Positions 39,426-50,746 of a DNA stretch of 64,000 bases are shown in pieces. Position numbers and translations under genes: made by a program. Where the stretch lies: the NCBI RefSeq assembly GCF_024970185.1, contig NZ_CP103965.1, forward strand, positions 5,289,001 to 5,353,000. Direction: 5' to 3'. Numbering within the stretch: the first letter of the stretch is position 1; each line of letters begins with the position of its first letter. Source of the DNA: Pseudomonas sp. N3-W (GTDB taxonomy: Bacteria; Pseudomonadota; Gammaproteobacteria; Pseudomonadales; Pseudomonadaceae). Below the pieces are notes generated by a model, which was not told the DNA's origin, ran no database searches, and worked only from the letters and a program-made list of their open reading frames with translations.

Positions 39426-39429
<4 letters not shown>
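37144..39429 (+). CDS. REC-PAS-GGDEF-EAL protein, probable diguanylate cyclase
   Basis: 761-residue c-di-GMP enzyme. An unusual long receiver (12-165) carries D91 in [12 protein letters not shown], then PAS/PAC (about 193-307, ending VIDITERK) and GGDEF (310-475). The GGDEF half has every active-site element: [21 protein letters not shown] (396-400) and an inhibitory RxxD site (R387-D390). The EAL half is degenerate: EAQ 524-526, HYWP for HYQP, IKLS for the Asn ligand, DDFGTE for DDFGTG and KLAQ for KID. So it should make c-di-GMP but not degrade it. The start may be ATG 37144 or 37150. Overlaps the next gene (ATGA). Confidence 0.88.
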
Positions 39430-41300
<1,871 letters not shown>

Positions 41301-41344
41301 ATACCGGGCAACACCATTGCACCCAACCGCCAAGGAAGCCGCCG

Positions 41345-42304
41345 ATGCTGACTTACCGTGCCGCCCTGCTCTGGGTATGTACCCTGGCAACCTGGCTGAC
41401 AGCCGTTGGCGCGCCGCTGGATGAACCTCTCAAACCCCTGCCCCCGGTGCCACAGCTCGACCCTCTGCGGGTCGAACTCGGTCACCGGCTGTTCAATGAA
41501 CCGCGCCTGTCGGTCAACGCCAACCTGTCCTGCGCCAGTTGCCACCACCTGCAAAGCGGTGGCGCCGATGACAAGCCGTTTTCCATCGGTGCCAACGGCC
41601 AGCCGGTGACGGTCAACACCCCCAGCGTGTTCAACGTCAGCCTGAACTTCCGGCAGTTCTGGGATGGCCGGGCCGACACGCTCAACGCCCAGGTCCACGA
41701 ATCCATGCAGAGCCCCAGCGAAATGGGCAGCAACTGGGAACATGTGGTGCAAACCCTGACCGCCGACCCGACCTGGAAAACCGGGTTCGCCAACGCCTAC
41801 CCGGACGGCGTGACCATGGACAATGTGCAAAATGCCCTGGCGACCTACGAGCGCACCCTGCTCAGCAGCAACTCGCGCTTCGATCAGTACCTCAAAGGCA
41901 ATACCGACATTCTGACCCTCGATGAAAAATACGGTTACCAGCGCTTCAAGGACTACGGCTGCATTGCCTGCCATCAAGGGGTGAACATCGGCGGCAACAT
42001 GTTCCAGAAGTTCGGGGTCATGGACGACTACTTCAAGGCCCGGGGCAACCCCGTCGACACCGACCTGGGTCGCTACCTGGTGACCAAGGACGAAGACGAC
42101 CGCAACGTGTTCAGGGTTCCGAGCCTGCGCAACGTCGCGGTGATCGCACCGTACTTCCATGACGCTTCGGCCAAGACGCTCGAAGACGCAGTGGATGTGA
42201 TGTTCAAGTTCCAGCTCGGCCGTATGCCCTCCGCCGATGACAAGGTGCTGATCATCAAATTCCTCAAGACCCTGACCGGCGAATGGGAGGGCAAACCCTT
42301 ATGA
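41345..42304 (+). CDS. Dihaem cytochrome c peroxidase-like protein
   Basis: 319-residue exported dihaem protein of the bacterial cytochrome c peroxidase/MauG family. Signal peptide MLTYRAALLWVCTLATWLTAVGA, haem motifs CASCH (63-67) and CIACH (206-210), and FRQFWDGRADTL, SPSEMG and PYFHDASAKTLEDAV, all typical of the family. In the periplasm it would reduce hydrogen peroxide or carry out a related oxidation. ATG 41345 follows AAGGAAG. Its stop overlaps the start of the histidine kinase (ATGA), so enzyme and sensor are made together, which is unusual and suggests it senses or produces the signal. Confidence 0.88.
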   Translation: MLTYRAALLWVCTLATWLTAVGAPLDEPLKPLPPVPQLDPLRVELGHRLFNEPRLSVNANLSCASCHHLQSGGADDKPFSIGANGQPVTVNTPSVFNVSLNFRQFWDGRADTLNAQVHESMQSPSEMGSNWEHVVQTLTADPTWKTGFANAYPDGVTMDNVQNALATYERTLLSSNSRFDQYLKGNTDILTLDEKYGYQRFKDYGCIACHQGVNIGGNMFQKFGVMDDYFKARGNPVDTDLGRYLVTKDEDDRNVFRVPSLRNVAVIAPYFHDASAKTLEDAVDVMFKFQLGRMPSADDKVLIIKFLKTLTGEWEGKPL

Positions 42305-44112
42305 ACCGTTCCCCCCGTCGCAACATGGCACTGCTCGGCGTCGTCGCCTTGCTCCTGGCCTCCACACTGCTGTTTCTGTACCTCAAGTCCAGCTCCGGCC
42401 AGACCTCGACCTACACCGAATCCCGGGACCTGATTGGCCGGATGAAACAGCTCAACGCGCAGTGGGACACCGAGATTCTCAAGGCGCGGATTGCCATCAC
42501 TCACAACTACGATCCCCTGGTCTTGCCCCTGATCGAAATGACAAGACTGTGGAGTCGCTTCGACAGCATGGAGTCGAGCCACGGCCGCGACGACTCTCTG
42601 ATCTGGAGCAGCAGCCACGACGCCTATCTGGCCGCCATCGCAGAAAAGACCCGGCTGGTGGAGCAATTCAAATCGCACAACGCGGTGTTGCGCAATTCAC
42701 TGGCGTTCCTGCCCACGGCCGAAGACGACATTCAACAGCCGCTGGCCGAACTGGTGGACGGCGACAAACTGCAACTGCAGAACATCGCCACCGACACCTA
42801 TGACTTGCTGCTGAGCAGCATGGAGTTCGCCCAGGTCACGTCGGACGACAAGGCCGCCGAGATTCTGGTGGGCCTGAACAAACTGGCGGTCAACAAAACG
42901 CGCCTGCCGGAGCAGTTCCACGAGCCGATCGACACCCTGAGCAACCACATTGCGCTGATCGTGCGCGAGCAACCGAAAGTCAATCAGTTGCTGGACAGCA
43001 TCGAAGCCATACCGCTGTCCGAACGCCTGGACGACATCACCGGCCTGTTGAACAAGGATCAGCAAGAGGTCGATGCGGTTGACCAGCGCTATCACTTCTA
43101 CATGTTGTTGTTTTCCACGTTGCTGGTGCTGCTGCTGGTGTACCTGGCCATTCGCCTGATGCGCAGCTTCGCCGAGGTCCATCAGGTCAACAAAGCCCTG
43201 CACACCGTCAACGAAGAACTCGAACAGCGCGTCGAAGAACGCACCCGCGAACTCAAGGACACCCAGAGCGAACTGCTCGACACCGCGCGCCAGGCCGGCA
43301 TGGCCGAGATCGCCACCAATGTGCTGCACAACGTTGGCAACGTGCTCAACAGCGTGAACATTTCCGCTGACCTGGTCACCCGCAAACTGCGCGCCAGCAA
43401 AGCCCTGGGCCTGGGCAAAGCCATGCAGTTGATCAACGACCACTCGCACGACCTGGGCCGCTTTCTGACCGAAGACGAGAAAGGCAAGTTGCTGCCCGGC
43501 TACCTCAATCAACTGGTGGAGGCCATTGCCCTCGAACAGCAAGGCATGAGCGACGAGCTGGCACAACTGACCAAAAGCGTCGACCACATCAAGGACATCG
43601 TCGCCACCCAGCAATCCTATGCCGGCGCCAACAGCCTGATGGAACCGGTGCGCATCAGCGAGCTGCTGGAGGATGCCCTGCGCATGAATTCCGGCGCCCT
43701 GACCCGGCACCACGTCACGGTGGTCAAGGAGTACGCCGACGTGCCCCAGGTCATGGGCGACAAACACCGGTTGCTGCTGATCCTGATCAACCTGATCAGC
43801 AACGCCAAATACGCGATGTCGAACCTGAGCAACCGTCCGCGCCAGATCACCCTGGGGGTGAAAATCATCGACGACACGCTGCTGCAAGTCAGCGTCAAGG
43901 ACGACGGCGAGGGCATTCCCGAGGAGAACATGACGCGAATTTTTGCCCACGGTTTCACCACTCGCAAGGACGGCCACGGCTTCGGCCTGCACAGCTGCGC
44001 CCTGGCCGCCATCGAGATGAACGGCCACCTCACCGCCCACAGTGACGGGCCCGGAAAAGGCGCTCTTTTCACGTTGCAAATCCCCCTTAAAACCGTCGCA
44101 GGTGACGCATGA
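42301..44112 (+). CDS. Membrane histidine kinase with DAHL-type sensor
   Basis: 603-residue kinase. TM1 at about 10-28 and TM2 at about 266-286 enclose an all-helical periplasmic domain of about 235 residues of the DAHL kind (WDTEILKARIAITHNYDPLV, ALAFLPTAEDDI-like region near 134-144). After a coiled coil ([21 protein letters not shown]) the phospho-acceptor is H343 in ATNVLHNVGNVLNSVN. The ATPase part has NLISNAKYAM, DDGEGI and GFGLHS. The Asn-Val-Leu-His-Asn-Val-Gly motif marks a distinctive kinase subfamily. Overlaps both neighbours by 4 nt. Confidence 0.85.
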   Translation: MNRSPRRNMALLGVVALLLASTLLFLYLKSSSGQTSTYTESRDLIGRMKQLNAQWDTEILKARIAITHNYDPLVLPLIEMTRLWSRFDSMESSHGRDDSLIWSSSHDAYLAAIAEKTRLVEQFKSHNAVLRNSLAFLPTAEDDIQQPLAELVDGDKLQLQNIATDTYDLLLSSMEFAQVTSDDKAAEILVGLNKLAVNKTRLPEQFHEPIDTLSNHIALIVREQPKVNQLLDSIEAIPLSERLDDITGLLNKDQQEVDAVDQRYHFYMLLFSTLLVLLLVYLAIRLMRSFAEVHQVNKALHTVNEELEQRVEERTRELKDTQSELLDTARQAGMAEIATNVLHNVGNVLNSVNISADLVTRKLRASKALGLGKAMQLINDHSHDLGRFLTEDEKGKLLPGYLNQLVEAIALEQQGMSDELAQLTKSVDHIKDIVATQQSYAGANSLMEPVRISELLEDALRMNSGALTRHHVTVVKEYADVPQVMGDKHRLLLILINLISNAKYAMSNLSNRPRQITLGVKIIDDTLLQVSVKDDGEGIPEENMTRIFAHGFTTRKDGHGFGLHSCALAAIEMNGHLTAHSDGPGKGALFTLQIPLKTVAGDA

Positions 44113-45518
44113 GCAGCCCTTCCAACCGACGGATTCTGTTGATCGACGACACACCGTCGATCCATGACGACTTCCGCAAGATCCTCAACCCGCCCACTGA
44201 GCAGCAAGCGGAACTGGACGAAATGGAGGCCGCCCTGTTCGGTGCCGAAGCGAAATCGGCCAGTGCCCTGTTCGAACTGGACTCGGCCTATGGCGGCCAG
44301 GAAGGCCTGGGCAAACTGACCCAGGCGTTGCAGGAAAATCGCCCCTACGCCATGGCCTTCGTCGACATGCGCATGCCGGATGGCTGGGACGGCGCGCAAA
44401 CCATCGAACATTTGTGGCAGGCGGACCAGCGCCTGCAGGTGGTGGTGTGCACCGCCTATTCCGACTATTCATGGGACGAACTGCTGGATCGTTTGCAGGC
44501 CCATGACCGGCTACTGATCCTGAAAAAACCGTTCGACAACATTGAAGTCCAGCAAATGGCCAACACCCTGCTGACCAAATGGGAAATGACAGAACGGGCC
44601 AGCGTCCAGATGGATCATCTGGGGCAGATGGTCGAACGCCGGACCCGGCAGTTCAAGGAAGCCAGCGTCGAGTTGCAACGGGAAGTCGACGAACGCAAAC
44701 AGCTCGAATCGCAACTGGTGCAATCGGAAAAACTCGCCTCACTGGGGCAACTGGCCGCCGGTGTCGCCCACGAAATCAACAACCCCATCGGCTTCATTTC
44801 CTCCAACCTCGGCACACTGGACGGCTACTTCAAGCAACTGCAGGAAATGCTCGATGCCTATCGAGAGGCCGAAGAGGCCATTGCGTCGGGCGAGGTCATT
44901 GAACGTCTGGGCCAATTACGCGATCGGGTCGAACTGGACTTCCTGCGCGAGGACATTCCGCTGCTGATCAAGGAGTCCAAGGACGGCATTGGCCGGGTCG
45001 GGCAGATCGTCAAGGATCTGAAAGACTTCTCCCGGGTGGATTCCAGCGAGCATTGGCAGTGGGCCAATCTGCAACAGGGCATCGAATCGACCCTGAACAT
45101 TGTCGCCAGCGAGCTCAAGTACAAGGCCGACGTGGTGAAGCAGTATCAGGAGTTGCCCGAAATCGAGTGCCTGGCGTCGCAAATCAATCAGGTGATCATG
45201 AACCTGATCGTCAACGCATCCCAGGCGATAGGACCGGAACGCGGCATCATCACCTTGCGCACAGGCGTTGAGGGCGAAAACGTGTGGATTGAAGTGCAGG
45301 ACACCGGCTCCGGTATCGAGCCTCACAGCCTGCAGAAAATCTTCGACCCCTTCTTCACCACCAAGCCGGTGGGCCAAGGGACGGGGCTGGGATTGTCGCT
45401 GTCGTACGGCATCGTGAAGAAACACCGAGGAGAGATTTCGGTACGCAGCGAAGTGGGCGTGGGCAGCACATTCCGGGTTGAACTGCCGGTGCGCCAGACC
45501 GCCCCGACAGCAGGCTGA
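44109..45518 (+). CDS. Receiver-histidine kinase hybrid, soluble
   Basis: 469-residue cytoplasmic protein with an N-terminal receiver (7-160, D86 in FVDMRMPDGWDG) and then a coiled coil. A histidine kinase follows with H221 in GVAHEINNPIGFISSNLG and an ATPase part (NLIVNASQAI, DTGSGIE, GTGLGLSLSYG). The receiver is of the same elongated type as in the two GGDEF-EAL proteins ([42 protein letters not shown]). It has no membrane segment and no output domain, so it probably relays phosphate from the DAHL kinase to other receivers. Last gene of the operon. Confidence 0.88.
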   Translation: MSSPSNRRILLIDDTPSIHDDFRKILNPPTEQQAELDEMEAALFGAEAKSASALFELDSAYGGQEGLGKLTQALQENRPYAMAFVDMRMPDGWDGAQTIEHLWQADQRLQVVVCTAYSDYSWDELLDRLQAHDRLLILKKPFDNIEVQQMANTLLTKWEMTERASVQMDHLGQMVERRTRQFKEASVELQREVDERKQLESQLVQSEKLASLGQLAAGVAHEINNPIGFISSNLGTLDGYFKQLQEMLDAYREAEEAIASGEVIERLGQLRDRVELDFLREDIPLLIKESKDGIGRVGQIVKDLKDFSRVDSSEHWQWANLQQGIESTLNIVASELKYKADVVKQYQELPEIECLASQINQVIMNLIVNASQAIGPERGIITLRTGVEGENVWIEVQDTGSGIEPHSLQKIFDPFFTTKPVGQGTGLGLSLSYGIVKKHRGEISVRSEVGVGSTFRVELPVRQTAPTAG

Positions 45519-45544
45519 ACACAAATCAACCTGTGGGTGATAAA

Positions 45545-45572
45545 CCTGTGCGAGCACGCTCGCTCCCACAGG
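45545..45572. repeat. REP element
   Basis: CCTGTGCGAGCACGCTCGCT then CCCACAGG; a single REP palindrome, with no partner, between convergent genes. Confidence 0.65.
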
Positions 45573-45593
45573 GTTTCAGGTCAGGCGACGTAC

Positions 45594-46919
45594 TCAGGTG
45601 GCCTCTTGAAAATCCATTTCCGGCGGCTGCCGACGGAAACCACCGGTCAGCACCGCCAGGTACACCACGCCAATCGCCAGCCAGCTGAGGCCCAGGTAAA
45701 TAGCCAGATGATCAAGGCTGACCATCAGCCACAGATCCGCGACCAGCCCGATGAACGGAAACAGCAGGAACAGCACAAACGCCCGTGCCCCACGCGCTTT
45801 TCCGCCAATCCAGTAATGAAAGATCACCGACAGGTTCACCAGGCTGAACGCCAGGAACGCGCCGAAGTTGATGAACGAGGTCGAGGTGGTGACGTCCAGT
45901 TTCAGCGCCAGCAACGCCACCACCGCGCACAGCAGGATGCTGTTGACCGGCGTGCCGAAACGCTCATGCAAGGTGCCGAAGAACGACGTTGGCAACACAC
46001 CGTCGCGGCCCATGGCGAACAGCAAACGCGAGCCACTGGCCTGTGCCGACAACCCCGAGGCGAACTGGCCGACAATCAAGCCGATCAGGAAGATCGAGAC
46101 AAACAGGTCGCCGCCGATGTTGCGGGCAATTTCATAGGCTGCCGAATCGACGTTATCGAACTGGAACGAGGGGTGGGCGATCTGCACGAAGTACGACACA
46201 CCGACGAAAATCAGCCCGCCGATCAGGGTGATCAACATGATCGCCCGCGGGATGGTGCGGCGTGGGTCGCGGGTTTCTTCGGTCAGGGTGCTGACCGCGT
46301 CAAAGCCCAGGAACGAATAACAGGCAATGGCCGCGCCGCTCATGATCAGCGGCATTTGCATGTCGCCGTTGAAGAACGGTTTGACCGTCCACAAGGGCGT
46401 GCTCGCATCACCGCCAATGTAATGAACGCACAGCACGACGAAGGCGATCAGCACCAGGAACTGCACCAGCATCAGCAAGGCGTTGATGCCATTGGCCAGT
46501 TTCAGGCCGACGATGTTGATGGCACTGGTGATGCCGATGAACGCCAGCACCCAGATCCACTGCGGCACCGCCGGGAAGGCCGAGTTGAGGTAAGCGGCAC
46601 CGATCAGCCAGATCGCCATGGGCAGGAACAGATAATCGAGCAACACCGCCCAACCGGCGATAAAGCCGAGTTTGGGGCTGATGGCCTTGCGCACATAGCT
46701 GTAGGCCGAACCGGCAACCGGGAACGCCGAAGCCATGCGGCCGTAACTCATGGCGGTGAAAAACATCGCCACCAGGGCCGCCAGATAAGCCGCCGGGACC
46801 ATGCCGGCGGTGGATTGAGCGAGGATGCCAAAGGTGCCGAGCACAATGATCGGCGTCATATAGGCGATGCCAAACAGCACCACCGACCCCAATGACAGGG
46901 TCCGTTGCAAACGAGCCAT
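45594..46919 (-). CDS. APC-family amino acid/amine permease
   Basis: 441-residue inner-membrane transporter of the APC superfamily, about 12 hydrophobic segments. Helix 1 starts with VVLFGIAYMTPIIVLGTFGI, near the PuuP-type putrescine importers in style; SYSYVRKAISPKLGF and FLGFDAVSTLTEETRDPRRTIPRA are conserved marks. The substrate is not settled by sequence. It lies next to a carbon-nitrogen hydrolase gene on the same strand and a divergent LuxR regulator, an arrangement also found in other Pseudomonas. The start at 46919 follows GGAG. Confidence 0.85.
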   Translation of the reverse strand: MARLQRTLSLGSVVLFGIAYMTPIIVLGTFGILAQSTAGMVPAAYLAALVAMFFTAMSYGRMASAFPVAGSAYSYVRKAISPKLGFIAGWAVLLDYLFLPMAIWLIGAAYLNSAFPAVPQWIWVLAFIGITSAINIVGLKLANGINALLMLVQFLVLIAFVVLCVHYIGGDASTPLWTVKPFFNGDMQMPLIMSGAAIACYSFLGFDAVSTLTEETRDPRRTIPRAIMLITLIGGLIFVGVSYFVQIAHPSFQFDNVDSAAYEIARNIGGDLFVSIFLIGLIVGQFASGLSAQASGSRLLFAMGRDGVLPTSFFGTLHERFGTPVNSILLCAVVALLALKLDVTTSTSFINFGAFLAFSLVNLSVIFHYWIGGKARGARAFVLFLLFPFIGLVADLWLMVSLDHLAIYLGLSWLAIGVVYLAVLTGGFRRQPPEMDFQEAT

Positions 46920-47037
46920 GAGCGACTACTCCGAAATATTATTGGATTTATGGCAGAGCCGAGTTCGGCGCAAATTTATGGGTGTTGCGGTTGTTGTTCT
47001 GGTTGCACGGTCAAACAGGTGTGTCGTCTGTCAGGGC

Positions 47038-47136
47038 CTCTTCGCGAGCAAGCTCGCTCCCACATGTGATCTCTGTCGCTCACAAATTCTTTGTCCACTG
47101 AAGATCCCCTGTGGGAGCGGGCTTGCCAACGAAAGC
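47038..47136. repeat. Two REP elements in outward order
   Basis: CTTCGCGAGCAAGCTCGCTC (about 47039-47060) and CTGTGGGAGCGGGCTTGCCA (47109-47128) are the right and left arms of REPINs, in reversed order with about 45 bp between. They occupy the 46920-47163 gap; a permease promoter is not obvious. Confidence 0.75.
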
Positions 47137-47163
47137 GCCAGCCCGAACAGCAAAACATCCGGA

Positions 47164-47985
47164 TCAGTTCGAAGGAATCAGCAACTCCCGAAGCCCATCA
47201 GCATGCTCGACAATCGTCCCCGGCAACTTCAGCCGCTGGTCATCCAGATACCGATAATCCTGGCGCGCCGCCGCCAGCTGATTCAGATCCAGTTCAACCG
47301 CAAACTGCCCCTCATCGCGCCCGGCCTCGAACAACAACGTCCCCAGCGGATCCACCAGCGCACTGCCGCCGGCGAACAACAGCCCGCCATCGCCCGCCCC
47401 GACCCGGTTGACCATCAGCGCAAACGCCTGATTCTCCTGGGCACGGGCCATGATCGCGGTGCGGTGGGTCGGGCCATACGGGTCCATGTTGCCGTTGGTC
47501 ACCAGCAGCAACTCAGCCCCCAGTTGCGCCAGGGCGCGGGCGGTTTCGGGGAATTCGATGTCGTAGCAAATCAGCAACCCGACCCGCACACCGTTCCACA
47601 GCGCAGTGGCATAGCGGTCGCCCGCCTCGTACACGCCGCGATCCGACGCCCACAGGTGGGTCTTGCGGTATTTCAGGGCGATGCCTTCAGGGGTGATCAA
47701 CAGCGTGGTGTTGTAGAAACGGCCGTTGTCGTTCTCGGCCGTACCGATGACCACGGCGATATTGCGTTCACGGGCCGCCGCGATAACCGCACTGACCGTC
47801 GGCCCGTCCAGCGGCTCGGCAATCCCGGCCACGGTTTCGGCCGAGGGAAACCCCATCAGGTGCGATTCTGGAAACAGGATCAGCTGCGTATCGGCAGCGC
47901 ACGCGGCGATGGCCGTCAGGGCACGTCGCAGGTTGTAAGCCGTGTCGTTGTCACGGCCCGCCAATTGGGCGAATTCGACTTTCAT
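47164..47985 (-). CDS. Carbon-nitrogen hydrolase (nitrilase superfamily)
   Basis: 273-residue amidase of the nitrilase superfamily. The catalytic triad is visible: Glu in LILFPESHLMG, Lys in LKYRKTHLW and Cys in GLLICYDIEFPE, with GDRY following the Lys motif. It probably releases ammonia from an amide. The adjacent APC permease (same strand, 244 bp downstream) could import the substrate, and the divergent LuxR regulator 125 bp away could control both. ATG 47985 follows AAGGAC. Confidence 0.88.
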   Translation of the reverse strand: MKVEFAQLAGRDNDTAYNLRRALTAIAACAADTQLILFPESHLMGFPSAETVAGIAEPLDGPTVSAVIAAARERNIAVVIGTAENDNGRFYNTTLLITPEGIALKYRKTHLWASDRGVYEAGDRYATALWNGVRVGLLICYDIEFPETARALAQLGAELLLVTNGNMDPYGPTHRTAIMARAQENQAFALMVNRVGAGDGGLLFAGGSALVDPLGTLLFEAGRDEGQFAVELDLNQLAAARQDYRYLDDQRLKLPGTIVEHADGLRELLIPSN

Positions 47986-48110
47986 CGGGAGTCCTTGTCA
48001 TGCGCGCCGGGCGGGGAAAGATTGCCCGGTCGCTGTCTGTGCGCCAGTATGCGCAGCAAGCAACCGGCCAGGGAATTACGCGGCAGGGGTAACCCGATAG
48101 GGGTAGAGGC

Positions 48111-48911
48111 ATGACACTTTCGCTGGATGACATCACCTGGCACCGCTCGGTCGGGCAACTGATCGACGCGCTGGACAAGCCCAATTTCTGGGCACAGCTG
48201 GTGCGTTTGCTGGATCAGTACGTGAGCTTCGACAGTTGGGTAGCGCTGCTTTTCAGCGCCGACCGCCACCCGCAAGTCTTCGCCGAATGCCCTGGCATCG
48301 ACGGCAGCCCGGACCAGTTATTTCAGGATTACCTGCGCGGTCTTTACCTGCTGGACCCGTTCTACATCGCCTGCCGCGAACAGTCGCACACCGGCCTGTA
48401 TCGCCTGTCGGAAGTCGCGCCGGAACACTTTGAGCTCACCGAGTATTACCAGCGCTACTTTCGTCTGAATGTGGTGGCCGACGAAATCCAGTTCAATTGT
48501 CAGCTCGAAGGCGACCGCACGCTGTGCCTGTCACTGGGCAGCAAACAGCGTTTCAGTGGTCAGCAGATTGCCTTTTTGTCGTTGATCCAGCCGTGGGTAC
48601 TGGGCCTGTTGCGCCAGCGCCTGCCCTATGAGATCAACGAAACCGTGGCGCTGGCCCCGCCACCGCCGCAGGCCGACTGGCGGGTGCAACTGGAAACGTC
48701 GGTGCAGCAACTCAAAGGTGCGCAGCTGACCGCTCGGGAACTGGACGTCGGGCGTTTGATGCTCAGCGGTTGCTCCAGCAAAGAAATCGCCCGTAAGCTG
48801 CAAATCTCTGTAGAGACCGTGAAAGTCCATAAGAAACACATGTACAGCAAGCTGGGGATCAAGTCCCAGTCCGAGCTGTTTTCGATATTTCTTCAGGCGC
48901 AGAGTGCCTGA
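48111..48911 (+). CDS. LuxR-family transcriptional regulator
   Basis: 266-residue regulator with a C-terminal LuxR-type HTH (LTARELDVGRLMLSGCSSKEIARKLQISVETVKVHKKHMYSKLGI). The N-terminal sensor of about 170 residues (SFDSWVALLFSADRHPQVF, LLDPFYIACREQSHTGLYRL) is GAF-like and not a receiver, and lacks the conserved residues of acyl-homoserine-lactone sensors. ATG 48111 has GAGG directly upstream. Divergent from the hydrolase and permease genes, which it probably regulates in response to their substrate. Confidence 0.85.
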   Translation: MTLSLDDITWHRSVGQLIDALDKPNFWAQLVRLLDQYVSFDSWVALLFSADRHPQVFAECPGIDGSPDQLFQDYLRGLYLLDPFYIACREQSHTGLYRLSEVAPEHFELTEYYQRYFRLNVVADEIQFNCQLEGDRTLCLSLGSKQRFSGQQIAFLSLIQPWVLGLLRQRLPYEINETVALAPPPPQADWRVQLETSVQQLKGAQLTARELDVGRLMLSGCSSKEIARKLQISVETVKVHKKHMYSKLGIKSQSELFSIFLQAQSA

Positions 48912-48931
48912 CCGGTCAGAGGAATGCTTTT

Positions 48932-49023
48932 CTGTGGGAGCGAGCCTGGTCGCGATAGCGCTCAGATATTCAACATTGCCTTTGAATATCAGGCCCTCAT
49001 CGCGAGCAAGCTCGCTCCCACAG
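48932..49023. repeat. REPIN, GTGGGAGCGAGC type
   Basis: CTGTGGGAGCGAGCCTGGTC (two differences) paired with GAGCAAGCTCGCTCCCACAG; the spacer holds ATATTCAACATTGCCTTTGAATAT, which is itself an inverted repeat. Confidence 0.9.
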
Positions 49024-49085
49024 GGACTGTAAATACCTGCACCCGCTGCGCCGAAAACAACCGAGTCCGAACCCAGGGAAACCGT

Positions 49086-50705
49086 ATGAGCCTGTCACTC
49101 CTGAGCCGCTACGCCTTCTTTGCCGCTTGCGTGATCTTCACCCTCGCCAGCCTGCCATTCCTGCAACACGACTGGCTCTGGCCAATCACCGCCGTGACCG
49201 GCGTGCTCAGCCTGCTGGGCATTTTCGACATGCTGCAAAGCCCTCACGCGGTGCGCCGCAACTACCCGATCCTGGGCAATATTCGCTACCTGGTAGAAGG
49301 CATTCGCCCGGAAATCCGCCAGTACCTGCTCGAATCCGACAGCGACGCCCTGCCCTTTTCCCGGGCCCAGCGTTCGCTGGTCTATTCTCGCGCCAAGAAT
49401 GAAAGCGCCGACAAACCGTTCGGCACGCTGATCGATGTCTATCAGTCGGGCTTTGAGTTCATCGGCCATTCCATGCGCCCGGCGCCCCTGACCGACCCAA
49501 GCAGCTTCCGGGTGATCGTCGGCGGCCCACAGTGCACCCAGCCGTACTCGGCGTCAGTGTTCAACATCTCGGCCATGAGCTTCGGCTCGCTGAGCGCCAA
49601 CGCCATCCGCGCCTTGAACCAGGGCGCCAAGCTTGGCAACTTCGCCCACGACACCGGCGAAGGCAGCATCAGCCCCTACCACCGGGAAAATGGCGGCGAC
49701 CTGACCTGGGAACTGGGCAGCGGCTACTTCGGCTGCCGCACCGCGGACGGCCGTTTCGACCCGGAGCGCTTCGCCGCCCAGGCACAGACGCCGCAAGTGC
49801 GGATGATCGAAATCAAGATGAGCCAAGGCGCCAAACCGGGCCACGGCGGCATCTTGCCCAAGCACAAGGTGACCCAGGAAATCGCCGACACTCGCGGCAT
49901 CATGATGGGCGAGGACTGCATCTCGCCGTCACGCCACAGCGCGTTTTCCACACCCATTGAAATGATGCACTTCATCCAGCAACTGCGAGAGTTGTCCGGC
50001 GGCAAACCGGTGGGCTTCAAGTTCTGCCTTGGTCATCCGTGGGAATTCATGGGCATCGCCAAGGCCATGCTGGAAACCGGCATCCTGCCGGACTTCATCG
50101 TCGTCGATGGCAAGGAAGGCGGCACCGGCGCCGCTCCCGTGGAGTTTACCGATCACATCGGCGTACCAATGCGCGAAGGACTGCTGTTCGTGCACAACAC
50201 GCTGGTGGGCCTGAACCTGCGGGACAAGATCAAGCTTGGCGCCAGCGGCAAGATTGTCAGCGCCTTCGACATCGCCAGCGTCCTGGCCATTGGCGCCGAC
50301 TGGGCCAACTCCGCGCGCGGCTTCATGTTCGCCATCGGCTGCATCCAGTCGCAAAGCTGCCACACCAACAAATGCCCGACCGGCGTCGCCACCCAGGACA
50401 ACTTGCGCCAGCGTGCACTGGTGGTGCCGGACAAGGCTCAACGCGTGTTCAACTTCCACCGCAACACCCTCAAGGCTCTGGCGGAAATGCTCGCCGCTGC
50501 CGGGCTGGAACATCCTTCGCAGTTGTCGGCCAAGCACCTGGTACGGCGCATGTCAGCCACCGAGATCAAGCTGTTCTCGCAGCTGCATGTGTTTCTGAAA
50601 CCGGGGGAGTTGCTCACTGGCGAAGTGAATGGCGAGTTCTATTCGCGGATGTGGCAAATGGCGCGGGCGGATAGTTTTGAGGCGAATGAGGTGGCAGCAG
50701 CGTAA
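49086..50705 (+). CDS. FMN-binding glutamate synthase-family protein
   Basis: 539-residue protein with one or two N-terminal membrane helices (SRYAFFAACVIFTLASLPFL) and then the FMN-binding TIM barrel of glutamate synthase large subunits. Segments seen: ISAMSFGSLSANAIRALNQGA, GHGGILPKHKVTQEIA, ASGKIVSAFDIASVLAIGADW and the Cys-rich GCIQSQSCHTNKCPTGVA, which fits the [3Fe-4S] region. It lacks the amidotransferase domain, so it is not a complete GOGAT; it may use another electron partner. Substrate not known. ATG 49086 follows AGGGAAA. Confidence 0.85.
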   Translation: MSLSLLSRYAFFAACVIFTLASLPFLQHDWLWPITAVTGVLSLLGIFDMLQSPHAVRRNYPILGNIRYLVEGIRPEIRQYLLESDSDALPFSRAQRSLVYSRAKNESADKPFGTLIDVYQSGFEFIGHSMRPAPLTDPSSFRVIVGGPQCTQPYSASVFNISAMSFGSLSANAIRALNQGAKLGNFAHDTGEGSISPYHRENGGDLTWELGSGYFGCRTADGRFDPERFAAQAQTPQVRMIEIKMSQGAKPGHGGILPKHKVTQEIADTRGIMMGEDCISPSRHSAFSTPIEMMHFIQQLRELSGGKPVGFKFCLGHPWEFMGIAKAMLETGILPDFIVVDGKEGGTGAAPVEFTDHIGVPMREGLLFVHNTLVGLNLRDKIKLGASGKIVSAFDIASVLAIGADWANSARGFMFAIGCIQSQSCHTNKCPTGVATQDNLRQRALVVPDKAQRVFNFHRNTLKALAEMLAAAGLEHPSQLSAKHLVRRMSATEIKLFSQLHVFLKPGELLTGEVNGEFYSRMWQMARADSFEANEVAAA

Positions 50706-50746
50706 GGCGTTGTTGAGCGCCAGCCTCTGGGGGGGCTGGCGCAGCG

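Noticed and set aside
45537..46895. 452-codon plus-strand frame opposite the APC permease
   Set aside because: Gln/Arg/His-rich antisense of a membrane protein; no credible product.
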